DNA of 64,000 nt from assembly GCA_965248135.1 (NCBI GenBank), contig CBDFIN010000012.1, forward strand, positions 620,001 through 684,000, given 5' to 3'. The notes beneath the pieces were generated by a model, which was given only the letters and a program-made list of their open reading frames with translations, searched no databases and was not told the origin of the DNA. Positions 35,984 through 44,455 of the stretch are shown here, in pieces (positions within the stretch are counted from its first letter, which is position 1; each line of letters begins with the position of its first letter). The translations under genes and the position numbers were made by a program. The stretch is from SZUA-100 sp965248135 (GTDB lineage: Bacteria > Pseudomonadota > Alphaproteobacteria > Rhizobiales > Rhizobiaceae).

Positions 35984-36687
35984 TACCAAGCCGCCACTCA
36001 ACTCAATTCTGAAAGTCGCCAAAACTCACCCCATCAATCGGTTTGATCTGAGTCAGCCTGATTTCTATATTGGCAGAACCCAAGCGGCATCTTCATCGGG
36101 TTCTCGCCCTGCAAAACACAATTTTTCATCACGTGTCTCATAAAGTTGCTCGATGATACCCCGAAGCAATGGCGGTATGGCCAACTTCTCAAATGGCTAA
36201 AATCATAGGATTCAGCCAAATCAAAAGCGCAATAAAAACTCTTGCCCAAACGAAAAAAGAAATTGGAGCGGAAACGGTCCTGAGCGGACCTTGAGCAGCA
36301 AAACCCTGCTGCATTGCAGCGTCACCAAACCGGACATTCGTGCTTGGCCAGCATTTCCTTTGGTCAAGGTCGGCAGAGCGGACAAATCACCGTTTTGAGT
36401 TTTGCAAGATATTCATTCTACGACACGAATGGCGAGTCTGTTTTGTGCCAATAACAGACTCTCGGCGCTCGTTGACACCAACCGCAATATGGCACGTCGC
36501 AAGGCCGGTGGAAGAACCGTCCATAGCATCACAACCAGAAGTCTCACACGCTATGAGCTACGATCCAAACAACGGTCCGCCTCCTATCACCGGGCACGGT
36601 TTGAAGGATCATTCTGGGAATATCTGCCCATATGCCCATAGCTGACCACGCAGCCGTTTCATGTTAGCATCCCTAAAAGAAGGGATA
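35984..36687 (+). other. Stretch with only short readings
   Basis: Two short readings are visible: 35962-36143 (starting MENSGNDTKPPLNSILKVAK) and 36169-36294 (starting MAVWPTSQMAKIIGFSQIKS). Both look weakly protein-like and follow the unrecognised cluster in the same direction; they may be decayed cluster genes. 36402-36641 has a third basic reading of unknown meaning. The ribosome-binding sequence aagaaggg for the next gene lies at 36677-36684. Confidence 0.35.
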
Positions 36688-38841
36688 ATGGGGATGGGGC
36701 GAGCTCCGGTAAGCAATTCATCGGCAGAAAAGAAACTGCCGACAAAGATCAATCTGGAGCCATTCGGGACGGCGGTGAACGAAGCTGCGGCGCGCGTGCG
36801 CGGGCTGTGGCTGGGCTATATAGCCCTGCTTGCTTATCTGTTCATTGCCGTAGGTGCCGTGACACACCGGGACCTGTTGTTGGAAAACCCGGTCAAGCTG
36901 CCGGTGCTCAATGTGGAGCTGCCCCTGATCGGCTTTTTCACCGTGGCACCGATATTCTTTCTGATCAACCATTTCTTTCTCCTACTTCAGCTTAAGGAGC
37001 TCGGGCGGCGAATCCGAGAGTTCAACGACGAGATTGATACAACCAAACTTAGCGATAAAGCCCGACAGCGCCAGCGGCGCACGCTCGACACATTTGTCAT
37101 TGTCCAATTGCTCGGTGTGGCCAAGGCGGAACACGAACAGCTGACGAGCAAGTTACTCAATGCCATTGCGCTCATCACGCTTGTCATCGCCCCCACCATA
37201 CTTTTGCTCACTTTCCAACTCCAGTTCCTGCCTTATCAAAATGAGCTGGTCACCTGGATGCATCGCATCGCGCTTGGCATCGATCTTGCCCTGCTCTGGA
37301 TATTCTGGCCGTCGATCAATAATGGGGAGTGGTCACCAATGTGGTGCACCTGGGTGCCGTTGATTGACAATCGTTCGTCGTGGTGGCGCAAATGGGTGTC
37401 ATTACGGGGCACTGTTGTATCGATCGTTGTTATTTTCGCCTGCGCTATCGCCACTTTCCCCGGCGAGTTCATGGATGGCGGGATTGAGTATGCGGATGAA
37501 GAAGATACAATAGTGAAGGACTGGAGAAATCCCTCGGACAGTAATTTTTCATGGCTGAAAGGACAGCTGTTTGGTGAGTTGTCGACCGGATGGTTGAGCT
37601 CAGATATTAATGAACGAGTAAATAAACGCGAGCGACTCATTCCTTTTTACCGCGGCATTGACCTTGCCGATGACAAAACACTTATCGATCTTGACAAGTT
37701 CGACAAGATTATCAAAAGAAATCGGGACAACAAGGACAATCTAGAACTTTGGAATACCACTAGAACTCTCTCACTAAGAAATCGCAGCTTGCGCGGTGCC
37801 ATGCTTGACCGCACAGATCTCCGCAATGTAGATTTCTTTCAGGCCAGACTTCAGGGCGCGTCGCTGAACGGTGCCGATCTCCAAGGTGCGTCTCTTGACA
37901 AAGCCTACCTTCAGGGCGCGTCGTTTGATGGTGCCAAACTTCAGGGCGCGTCCATTAAGGGCGTCGAACTTCAGGGCGTGTCGCTTGACTATGCCAACCT
38001 TCGGGGCGCGGAGCTGTTTGGTGCCAAACTTCAGGGCGCGTCGTTTAATGGTGCCAATCTTCAGGGCGCGTCGTTCAATGATGCCAAACTTCAGGGCGCG
38101 TCGTTTAATGGTGCCAAACTTCAGGGCGCGTCGTTCAATGATGCCAAACTTCAGGGCGCCTCTCTTAACAGTGCCTACCTTCAGGGCGCGTCGCTTAACA
38201 ATGCCAAACTCCACGGTGCCTCGTTGCATAACACATTTTTGTGGCGCGCTTACGCCACTACTGACCGCGAAAATCTGACAGGTATCTGGGTTAAAGCCCC
38301 CATTTTGTCAAAGCTATCGCCAGAACAACTAGCCAAACTGGAAACAGAAGCACTTTTGGATGTCGAAAGCGAGGATGTGAAAAATCGAATAAAGAAAAGA
38401 CTGGCGCGCCTCTCTGTTTCAGAAAAGCACCTGAAAAATTTGTTGCCAAAGAATTTCTGGTCCGACCTGGAGGGAAAAGTGAGCGAAGCCGATCACCGAA
38501 AAAATCTAGCCAAGCGTTTGGTAATCCTGGCCTGTGCAGCATATGGAGCACCCTATGTTGCGCAAGGATTGTTTGTCGAAGATCAATTATTCTTTTTAGC
38601 AATCGAAGAAATTCCCGATAATGAAATGCCACCAGCGCTTGAGAACGGCCACCTTATGAGCAGTCGCCTTGAGGACATTGGTCCTGATCATCTCCCTCGC
38701 GTGGCCCGGAAACTGCTCAATTCCGCCGAAGGCACAACCACCGACTGCCCCGGCGTGAAAGAATTGAATGCGGCATCAATTGCCCAATTGCGTAAATGGG
38801 TTGTCACGCCGAAAAATAAGACCAAGAAGATGGCAAAATAG
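36688..38841 (+). CDS. Membrane-anchored pentapeptide-repeat protein
   Basis: 717 residues from the ATG at 36688, which is 3 bases after aagaaggg; the ATG at 36661 has no such site. About five membrane segments fall in residues 40-265 (LWLGYIALLAYLFIAVGAV; LIGFFTVAPIFFLINHFFLL; IALITLVIAPTILLLTFQL; IALGIDLALLWIFW; TVVSIVVIFACAIATF), with a charged loop between the second and third. Residues about 365-515 are roughly 30 pentapeptide repeats of the type LQGAS-LNGAD, expected to form a right-handed quadrilateral beta helix. A helical C-terminal domain of about 200 residues follows. This membrane-plus-pentapeptide layout is common in alphaproteobacteria and has no assigned function. The repeat DNA contains exact 60-nt duplications. 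Confidence 0.85.
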   Translation: MGMGRAPVSNSSAEKKLPTKINLEPFGTAVNEAAARVRGLWLGYIALLAYLFIAVGAVTHRDLLLENPVKLPVLNVELPLIGFFTVAPIFFLINHFFLLLQLKELGRRIREFNDEIDTTKLSDKARQRQRRTLDTFVIVQLLGVAKAEHEQLTSKLLNAIALITLVIAPTILLLTFQLQFLPYQNELVTWMHRIALGIDLALLWIFWPSINNGEWSPMWCTWVPLIDNRSSWWRKWVSLRGTVVSIVVIFACAIATFPGEFMDGGIEYADEEDTIVKDWRNPSDSNFSWLKGQLFGELSTGWLSSDINERVNKRERLIPFYRGIDLADDKTLIDLDKFDKIIKRNRDNKDNLELWNTTRTLSLRNRSLRGAMLDRTDLRNVDFFQARLQGASLNGADLQGASLDKAYLQGASFDGAKLQGASIKGVELQGVSLDYANLRGAELFGAKLQGASFNGANLQGASFNDAKLQGASFNGAKLQGASFNDAKLQGASLNSAYLQGASLNNAKLHGASLHNTFLWRAYATTDRENLTGIWVKAPILSKLSPEQLAKLETEALLDVESEDVKNRIKKRLARLSVSEKHLKNLLPKNFWSDLEGKVSEADHRKNLAKRLVILACAAYGAPYVAQGLFVEDQLFFLAIEEIPDNEMPPALENGHLMSSRLEDIGPDHLPRVARKLLNSAEGTTTDCPGVKELNAASIAQLRKWVVTPKNKTKKMAK

Positions 38842-39082
38842 GAAGGGAGATCACATCCGCTCACCATAAAGGGCTCTAAGTAGCCGATGCGTGATCAATC
38901 CAAAATGGCAGAGATGGTCAATAGTGCCCTTCAAGCATCCATCAATTTGTTCTATCCGCGACATCCTCAAATCGGTAAGAGTGGGCTCGATGCGCCATTT
39001 GAGAGTTATTTCTGCAGTACTATTGACAATGTCAGCAATGGGTTGATGGTGCGGAGTGGAGGGACGGTTCGGAGAAACTGTC

Positions 39083-39715
39083 ATGACTACTCCTAACCTT
39101 CCAATGATCATTCCTCAGCGTAGAGCCTGGAACCGAGGCCGCATCCTCGGTCAGAAGCGCCCATTGTTGCCAAAACATGTCTGGGCAATTCGAGTGCGGC
39201 TGGAATTGGCTGAAAGCACACGTGATCTCGCATTGTTCAACTTGGCTATTGATAGCAAATTGCGCGGTTGTGATCTGGTTCGTTTATTGGTGTCTGACGC
39301 TTATGTTGCCGGTTGCGTTAAGGAGCGCACATCGATTTTGCAAAGCAAGACCAAACAGCCTGTGCAATTTGAAATCACCGAAGGAACGTGTAAGTCACTC
39401 AGAACTTGGATTGATGATCCTGCTATGGTTGGTTCTGATTTCCTTTGGCCAGGTCGATTCCACGATCCTGATCACATTTCAACAAGGCAGTCAGCCAGAC
39501 TGGTGAAATACTGGGTGGCTTCAATCGACCTTGAGCCCAGCGCCTTTGGTACTCATTCAATGCGGCGAACCAAGGTTGCGCAAATCTACAAGAAGACCGG
39601 GAACCTGCGTGCGGTGCAACTGTTGCTCGCTCACACCAAGATGGATAGCACTGTTCGATACCTTGGAGTTGACCTCGAAGATGCACTCGCGATCTCAGAA
39701 AGTGTTGAAATCTGA
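39083..39715 (+). CDS. Small tyrosine recombinase (left copy)
   Basis: 210 residues from the ATG at 39083 (MTTPNLPMIIPQRR); a 27-base-longer start also exists. The catalytic residues of tyrosine recombinases are visible: Arg in LAIDSKLRGCDLVRL, the HSMRRTK box (His, Arg), LLLAHTK (His) and VRYLGV (Tyr). It has no separate SAM-like N-terminal domain of normal size, so it is shorter than XerC-type enzymes. It probably catalyses strand exchange at sites near its own repeat. Product identical to the copy at 48238-48870 as far as I can read. Confidence 0.88.
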   Translation: MTTPNLPMIIPQRRAWNRGRILGQKRPLLPKHVWAIRVRLELAESTRDLALFNLAIDSKLRGCDLVRLLVSDAYVAGCVKERTSILQSKTKQPVQFEITEGTCKSLRTWIDDPAMVGSDFLWPGRFHDPDHISTRQSARLVKYWVASIDLEPSAFGTHSMRRTKVAQIYKKTGNLRAVQLLLAHTKMDSTVRYLGVDLEDALAISESVEI

Positions 39716-39725
39716 TAATTAAATT

Positions 39726-39753
39726 GGGCTGGCGGTGTAATTGCCGGCCCTTT
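39726..39753 (+). terminator. Rho-independent terminator of the left recombinase gene
   Basis: The stem gggctggc / gccggccc (8 pairs, one G-U) with a 9-base loop is followed by ttt, 10 bases after the stop codon. Confidence 0.7.
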
Positions 39754-40031
39754 GCTGCCTTTGCAGGTACCCAAAATTTCTCATCCAATATTTCTGACAG
39801 CTGCCATTCAGTTTGAGAGCATGCTCCCAAGCTTCAATGACGGCACTGCGGACCTTTGAGACATTCGGTCTGCATTACTCGAAACCCGAAAGCGGACGTG
39901 AGGTCCCTGTCGCGATAAGGACAGCACTCCAAAGATAGCAAGGGCGTTGATGACCCTTCTTAACAGCCATGATGGTCTTGTGGGAAAGGGAAAACATCTG
40001 TTTTGTAACCCGTTTTCGCCAAATCTGATGA

Positions 40032-41783
40032 TTAGCACGTTATCCATAAGACCTGGTAGGGCTGGAGACGGAGATCAACCATACCACAGCGTATACCGAC
40101 AGAGCGGTCTGATATCAGGTCCGTGAGAATATCCTTGCTCATAACGCCGAGGTCGGCTTTGCTCACTTGCAAGATAAAAGCCTTGTTGGAAACGTTGACG
40201 ATACTTACAACCCGGTTACCGGCATTTTCTCTAATAATGCTGAATATACGGTCATCCAGATTCAAAACCTTTTGCGCCGCATTGGGATGAAATGCTGCCA
40301 TCTCCCGGCGGATTTTTATCAGCCTCATCAGGCCATGAAACACACGATATCGAAGGCTTTTGGGCTGATTAAGATCGGTCTCAATATCCACCAGCTCCAG
40401 TTGTTGACGGTTGATGGAGCGATTGTGCCCTGTTCTATGCACCCCAGCTAAATCATTGCGCGATCCCAAAAGACTGTGAATATAAATTCCTGGAACACCT
40501 GCCAGTGAAAGAAGAATGGTGTGTGCGGCCAGAAATTTCATGGTCCTGGTTTCATCGTTATCGTTCTTCAGGCAAACCGCATCAAGATAGGAGATGTTAA
40601 GTTCGTAGGGTTCTTGCTTCCCTTCGTTTGTATTGCGCATGGAAACCCGACCACCGCTTGCCCTGACCTGTTCGGCCATGGCGTTGATTTCTTCCCTTGA
40701 AAGTATCTTTTCAACCGGGCGCAGACCAATGCCGTCATGCGAGGCCAGAAAATTAAAATAAGTTGTCGTTAATGATGTCTGATCAAGCGACGCGGCCCAT
40801 TCGGTAAGCCGCCGGGCATCGCCGGTTTGAAAGGCGTGTACGGTAAGCGGCGGAAGCGGGAATTGATAGACCAGATGCGCCTCGTTATCACCATTGCCGA
40901 AATAACGGATGTTTTCCTTGTGGGGAACGTTTGTTTCCGTAATCAGCAGTGTACCTGACACTGCCGCATCCAGGACCTGGCGCATAAGCTGAATCAGAGA
41001 ATGGGTCTGGGGCAAATGCAAGCAATCTGTTCCGGGCTCTTTCCACATAAAACAAATGGCATCAAGGCGGATAAAGCGTGCTCCACGTGCCGCATAAAAC
41101 AGTAGCAGGTCGAGAATCTCGATCAGGACCTTTGGATTTTTATAATTCAGATCAATCTGGTCAGCACTGAAAGTCGTCCAAAGTTGTTTTTTTCCAGATG
41201 CCGTGTCCACGGCAGTCAGCAAGGGCAAGGTTCGAGGGCGGATTACCTTGCTGTAGTCAAGCTCGGGATCGCTGACAAGGAAATAATCAGCATATTCAGG
41301 CTCACCATTGCTGAAGGCTTTAAACCAGTCGCTTTGCCGCGAAACATGATTGATAACACCATCGAACATCAAATCATATTTTTCAGAAAGTGCGGCTATA
41401 TCATCCCATGTCCCGAGCTGTGGATTTACTTTCCGGAAGTCAATTACTGAAAATCCATCATCGGATGAGTAAGGGTAAAATGGCAGAATATGAACATTTG
41501 GAATAACATCGCCTGTGTGGCGTTGCAAAAACTCGGCGAGGACAAAAAGGGGGGATCTGCCATTGTCCAGAATTGTGTCGCCATAGGTGATCAGCATCAC
41601 GTCGCTTTGATCAACCCAGAATCGTTCTTGTGCCTTGATTTTCCCCTGATAGTTTTTCAATAGGATGCAGATGGCATCCGCGAGCTGTTCTGCAACAGCA
41701 ATTGAATAAATGCCTTTGAGGTGCTCCAGCAAAGCTTTTTTGGGGATTGACTGAACCCAGTTTTTGGTTTTTTTAGCTGCCAT
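40032..41783 (-). CDS. GH13 subfamily 18 sugar phosphorylase, probably glucosylglycerate phosphorylase
   Basis: 583 residues from the ATG at 41783; the TTG at 41792, behind GAGGA, would add three. The (beta/alpha)8 core is visible: LPFYPYSSDDGFSVIDF, DGVINHVS, the nucleophile Asp (about 241) in FIRLDAICF, the acid/base Glu (about 283) in LLITETNVP, and NFLASHDGIGLRP. Family members split disaccharides such as sucrose, glucosylglycerol or glucosylglycerate with phosphate, giving glucose-1-phosphate. The segment MWKEPGTDCLHLPQTHSL is of the glucosylglycerate (YcjM) type rather than the classical sucrose type, so that substrate is favoured but unproven. Cytoplasmic. Divergent from the LacI gene and functionally paired with the importer 43046-48017. 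Confidence 0.82.
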   Translation of the reverse strand: MAAKKTKNWVQSIPKKALLEHLKGIYSIAVAEQLADAICILLKNYQGKIKAQERFWVDQSDVMLITYGDTILDNGRSPLFVLAEFLQRHTGDVIPNVHILPFYPYSSDDGFSVIDFRKVNPQLGTWDDIAALSEKYDLMFDGVINHVSRQSDWFKAFSNGEPEYADYFLVSDPELDYSKVIRPRTLPLLTAVDTASGKKQLWTTFSADQIDLNYKNPKVLIEILDLLLFYAARGARFIRLDAICFMWKEPGTDCLHLPQTHSLIQLMRQVLDAAVSGTLLITETNVPHKENIRYFGNGDNEAHLVYQFPLPPLTVHAFQTGDARRLTEWAASLDQTSLTTTYFNFLASHDGIGLRPVEKILSREEINAMAEQVRASGGRVSMRNTNEGKQEPYELNISYLDAVCLKNDNDETRTMKFLAAHTILLSLAGVPGIYIHSLLGSRNDLAGVHRTGHNRSINRQQLELVDIETDLNQPKSLRYRVFHGLMRLIKIRREMAAFHPNAAQKVLNLDDRIFSIIRENAGNRVVSIVNVSNKAFILQVSKADLGVMSKDILTDLISDRSVGIRCGMVDLRLQPYQVLWITC

Positions 41784-41943
41784 CTTCAACAATATGCCTA
41801 ATTCCTCACCCCGGAAAAACCGAACTGCGTCAAATCGTTCAGGTTCAATTCACCGTTGAGAACTTATGCCTTCCTGTGTTTTCATTGGAATCAATTGCCA
41901 CATGGTTCTCTCGGATGCAATATCTGAAATTCAACGCCTTTGA

Positions 41944-41973
41944 TTGACACCGAAAGCGCTTTCGGTATATAAA
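41944..41973 (+). promoter_or_regulatory. lacI promoter with a LacI-type operator between -35 and -10
   Basis: A consensus TTGACA (41944-41949) is followed at 16-18 bases by TATATA/TATAAA (41966-41973). The spacer is filled by the perfect 18-bp palindrome ACCGAAAGCGCTTTCGGT (41949-41966), the CG-centred form bound by LacI/GalR-family repressors. Binding would block this promoter and may also affect the divergent phosphorylase gene. Confidence 0.8.
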
Positions 41974-41980
41974 ACTCTTT

Positions 41981-43003
41981 ATGGTGAATGTAAACTTGAA
42001 AGCGCTTTCGGAATCCCTGGGACTTACAGAGGGAACTGTATCCCGGGCTTTGAATGATTATCCGGACATTTCGATCCGCACGCGCAAACGGGTCAAGGAG
42101 ACTGCTTCACTGCTGGGTTACAGCCCAAATTCGAGCGCTAGGCGTCTTGCGACAGGCAACGCTGAATGCATCGGTTATGTGCTGCCCGGGCGCTCAGGGC
42201 ATATTTCCGATCCCCTGCTGGCCGAAGTGCTTGACGGCATGTCAGAAGCCGTGAGCGAACGCCATTGGGACCTCACCGTTGCCAGTGCAAAATCGCCGGA
42301 TGACGAACTGGCGGTGATTAACCGGCTGGCGCGCTCAGGACGTGTGAACGGGCTGGTTATTTCCAGAACGGCAATTCACGATAAACGGATCGAGTGTTTG
42401 AAAAATCTGCGCATTCCTTTCGTTGCCCATGGCCGGACGGCGGATTGCGGGGATTTTGCCTGGTTCGATATCGATAGTGAAAAAGCCTTTTGCGATGCGA
42501 CAATGCATCTTGGCGAACTCGGACATAAACGCATTGCCCATATCCGGGGACCGGAAGAGCTCAATTTTGTTGTTTTACGGCAAAAAGGATACCGCAAGGG
42601 GCTTCAACGCGCCGGTATCAAACATGATCCGGTGCTTGAGATTGCATCTTCCGATTTGTCGGATTCAGGCGGATATGACGCCATGCGTTTTCTGCTGGCG
42701 CTCGCTGACAGGCCAACCGCTGTTGTGTGTGTGTCAGACATGGTGGCGATCGGCGCGCTCAAGGCCATTCATGAAGCCGGATTGCAGCCGGGACGGGAAA
42801 TCTCGGTCATCGGCTACGATGGCCTCCCAATGGGTGAGCATACGCACCCTCCTCTTTCAACCATGGAACAGCCCTCGCAAACCGTCGGCAAAAAAATCGG
42901 TGAGATGCTGCTGGCGGTAATTGATGGTGATGAGCCAAAAAGCCAGCAAGTACTTTGGCAGGCGAGCCTGAAGCAAAGGGAAACCGTCGGCCCGCCATTA
43001 TGA
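41981..43003 (+). CDS. LacI/GalR-family transcriptional regulator
   Basis: 340 residues, normal length. The HTH reads NLKALSESLGLTEGTVSRAL, NDYPDISIRTRKRV, and the hinge helix follows (NSSARRLATG). The ligand domain has the typical GYVLPGRSGHISDPLLAEVL, IDSEKAFCDATMHLGELGHK and PTAVVCVSDMVAIGALKAIH. First gene of the importer operon; the next gene starts 42 bases after its stop. It probably represses the cassette in the absence of the imported sugar. Confidence 0.92.
   Translation: MVNVNLKALSESLGLTEGTVSRALNDYPDISIRTRKRVKETASLLGYSPNSSARRLATGNAECIGYVLPGRSGHISDPLLAEVLDGMSEAVSERHWDLTVASAKSPDDELAVINRLARSGRVNGLVISRTAIHDKRIECLKNLRIPFVAHGRTADCGDFAWFDIDSEKAFCDATMHLGELGHKRIAHIRGPEELNFVVLRQKGYRKGLQRAGIKHDPVLEIASSDLSDSGGYDAMRFLLALADRPTAVVCVSDMVAIGALKAIHEAGLQPGREISVIGYDGLPMGEHTHPPLSTMEQPSQTVGKKIGEMLLAVIDGDEPKSQQVLWQASLKQRETVGPPL
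41998..42009. promoter_or_regulatory. Second LacI-type operator inside the first codons of lacI
   Basis: GAAAGCGCTTTC repeats the core of the first palindrome 32 bases between centres further downstream, that is, three helical turns, and overlaps codons 6-10 of the regulator gene. Two in-phase sites suggest cooperative binding. Confidence 0.65.
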
Positions 43004-43045
43004 ATCTGAAAAACCACTAAACACGCAACCAAGGGAGTAAAAAAC

Positions 43046-44389
43046 ATGAAGTTTTTCAAAAGCGTGACATTGGGGCTTGTGCTATCCGCAAGCCTTGTTT
43101 CTGTTGTCCAGGCTGATACCATCCGGTTCTGGACCACAGAAGAACAACCCCAACGCCTGGCCAAGCAGCAGGCCATGGCAGCGGACTTTAAAGCCAAAAC
43201 AGGCCACTCTGTTGAGGTTATACCGGTGACGGAAAAAGATCTCGGAACCCGCGCAACGGCAGCCTTTGCCGCCAACGATCTTCCTGATGTGATCTATCAC
43301 AGCCTTTCCCACGTCCTGCCGTGGGCTGAAGCCGGTATCCTTGATGTTGGCGCCAATGACGATGTCGTCAATTCACTGGGCGCAGGCACTTTTGCACCGG
43401 GCGCCATATCCATGGTGCAGTCTGGCGGACAGACTGCTGCGGTTCCAGTTGATGGCTGGACACAGATGGTTGTCTATCGCAAGGATATATTCGATGCTAA
43501 TGGCCTTGCAGCGCCAACTTCTTATGCAAATATCGCCGCAGCCGTTAAGAAGTTGCACAATCCGCCGTTGATGTATGGTTTTGTTGCCGCAACCAAGGTG
43601 GACGAGGGCTTCATGAGTCAGGTTCTGGAGCATGTGTTCCTTGCCAATGGAGTTTCACCGGTGGATTCCAACGGATTCAAAGCGCTTGATGCCAAGGCAA
43701 CCAAGGAGGTTCTTGAATTTTACAAGGTTATTGCCAAGGCTTCGCCTCCTGGAGAACTGTTCTGGAAACAATCGCGGGAATTGTATTTCGCGGGCAAGAC
43801 GGCGATGATCATCTGGTCACCATTTATCCTCGACGAACTGGCCGGATTGCGGGATTCCGCACCGCCAACCATTACCGACGATCCGACTTCGTCTGAACTT
43901 GCGGGTAAGACCGATGTTGTAACAACCTTCTCCGGCCCGTCCAACCCGGATGGTGCGGCATGGGCTGCCATCAACTATTTCGGTATTACGTCCGACGCTA
44001 ATACTGACGTCGCCAAGGCGTTTGTCGAATTTTCGATGGATGAAGGTTATACGGCAACATTGTCGATTGCGCCTGAGGGTAAGTTCCCGGTACGCCGCGG
44101 CACTGCGGATGATCCTGAAAAATTCGTAACTGCATGGTCCAAGCTTCCTGTTGGTGTAGACCGCAAGGCTCCATTGTCTGATCTTTATCCGGCTGCAACA
44201 ATCAAAAAGATCGTTGCCGGTCTTGAGACCGCCAGCCGCTGGGGTGTTAAGGAAGGTCAACTCAGCCTTGCTTCCAAGATCAACAACAGCCGCGAGATCA
44301 ATCGTATCGTGCGGCAGTTTATCGATGGTGATCTTGATGCCGATGGGGCTGTGGCCAAGCTGAATGACGCTTTGTCAAAAGTGAACTAA
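43046..44389 (+). CDS. ABC sugar transporter, periplasmic binding protein (CUT1 type)
   Basis: 447 residues behind aagggag. A signal peptide (MKFFKSVTLGLVLSASLVSV, cut after VQA) is followed by an extracellular solute-binding fold of the MalE class: TIRFWTTEEQPQRLAKQQAM, DLPDVIYHSLSHVLPWAEAG, VPVDGWTQMVVYRKDIF and GKTAMIIWSPFILDEL. It binds the sugar in the periplasm and delivers it to the permeases. A terminator-like hairpin after it suggests a surplus of this component, as usual for ABC importers. Substrate inferred from the phosphorylase: a glucosyl compatible solute or oligosaccharide. Confidence 0.9.
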   Translation: MKFFKSVTLGLVLSASLVSVVQADTIRFWTTEEQPQRLAKQQAMAADFKAKTGHSVEVIPVTEKDLGTRATAAFAANDLPDVIYHSLSHVLPWAEAGILDVGANDDVVNSLGAGTFAPGAISMVQSGGQTAAVPVDGWTQMVVYRKDIFDANGLAAPTSYANIAAAVKKLHNPPLMYGFVAATKVDEGFMSQVLEHVFLANGVSPVDSNGFKALDAKATKEVLEFYKVIAKASPPGELFWKQSRELYFAGKTAMIIWSPFILDELAGLRDSAPPTITDDPTSSELAGKTDVVTTFSGPSNPDGAAWAAINYFGITSDANTDVAKAFVEFSMDEGYTATLSIAPEGKFPVRRGTADDPEKFVTAWSKLPVGVDRKAPLSDLYPAATIKKIVAGLETASRWGVKEGQLSLASKINNSREINRIVRQFIDGDLDADGAVAKLNDALSKVN

Positions 44390-44402
44390 CGTCTTCGACA
44401 CG

Positions 44403-44435
44403 ACCGGAAGCAGTTTAAGATTGCTTCCGGTTTTT
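44403..44435 (+). terminator. Hairpin between binding-protein and permease genes
   Basis: The 10-bp stem accggaagca / tgcttccggt with a 9-base loop is followed by a T-run. It has the form of an intrinsic terminator and lies inside the operon, where it would lower transcription of the permeases and protect the upstream message. Confidence 0.75.
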
Positions 44436-44455
44436 CTCTGCAACAAGGTAGTATT

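Larger units (their letters stand above)
38983..39755. repeat. 773-bp direct repeat, left copy (tyrosine recombinase unit)
   Basis: It runs from gggctcga at 38983 to the terminator T-run at 39755 and is repeated at 48138-48910 in the same orientation with only a few mismatches. Each copy holds one recombinase gene with its leader and terminator. The sequence outside is unrelated on both sides. Confidence 0.9.

Noticed and set aside
32408..36294. Idea that the unrecognised cluster came from a candidate-phyla (CPR) bacterium because of its AT-rich, Asn/Lys-rich proteins
   Set aside because: Composition alone is not evidence; no homology could be tested here.
36402..36641. Basic 79-residue frame before the pentapeptide gene as a replication-protein fragment
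   Set aside because: No recognisable motif; left as unassigned.
37774..38229. Repetitive 151-residue frame opposite the pentapeptide repeats
   Set aside because: Shadow of the regular repeat DNA on the other strand; no start signal.
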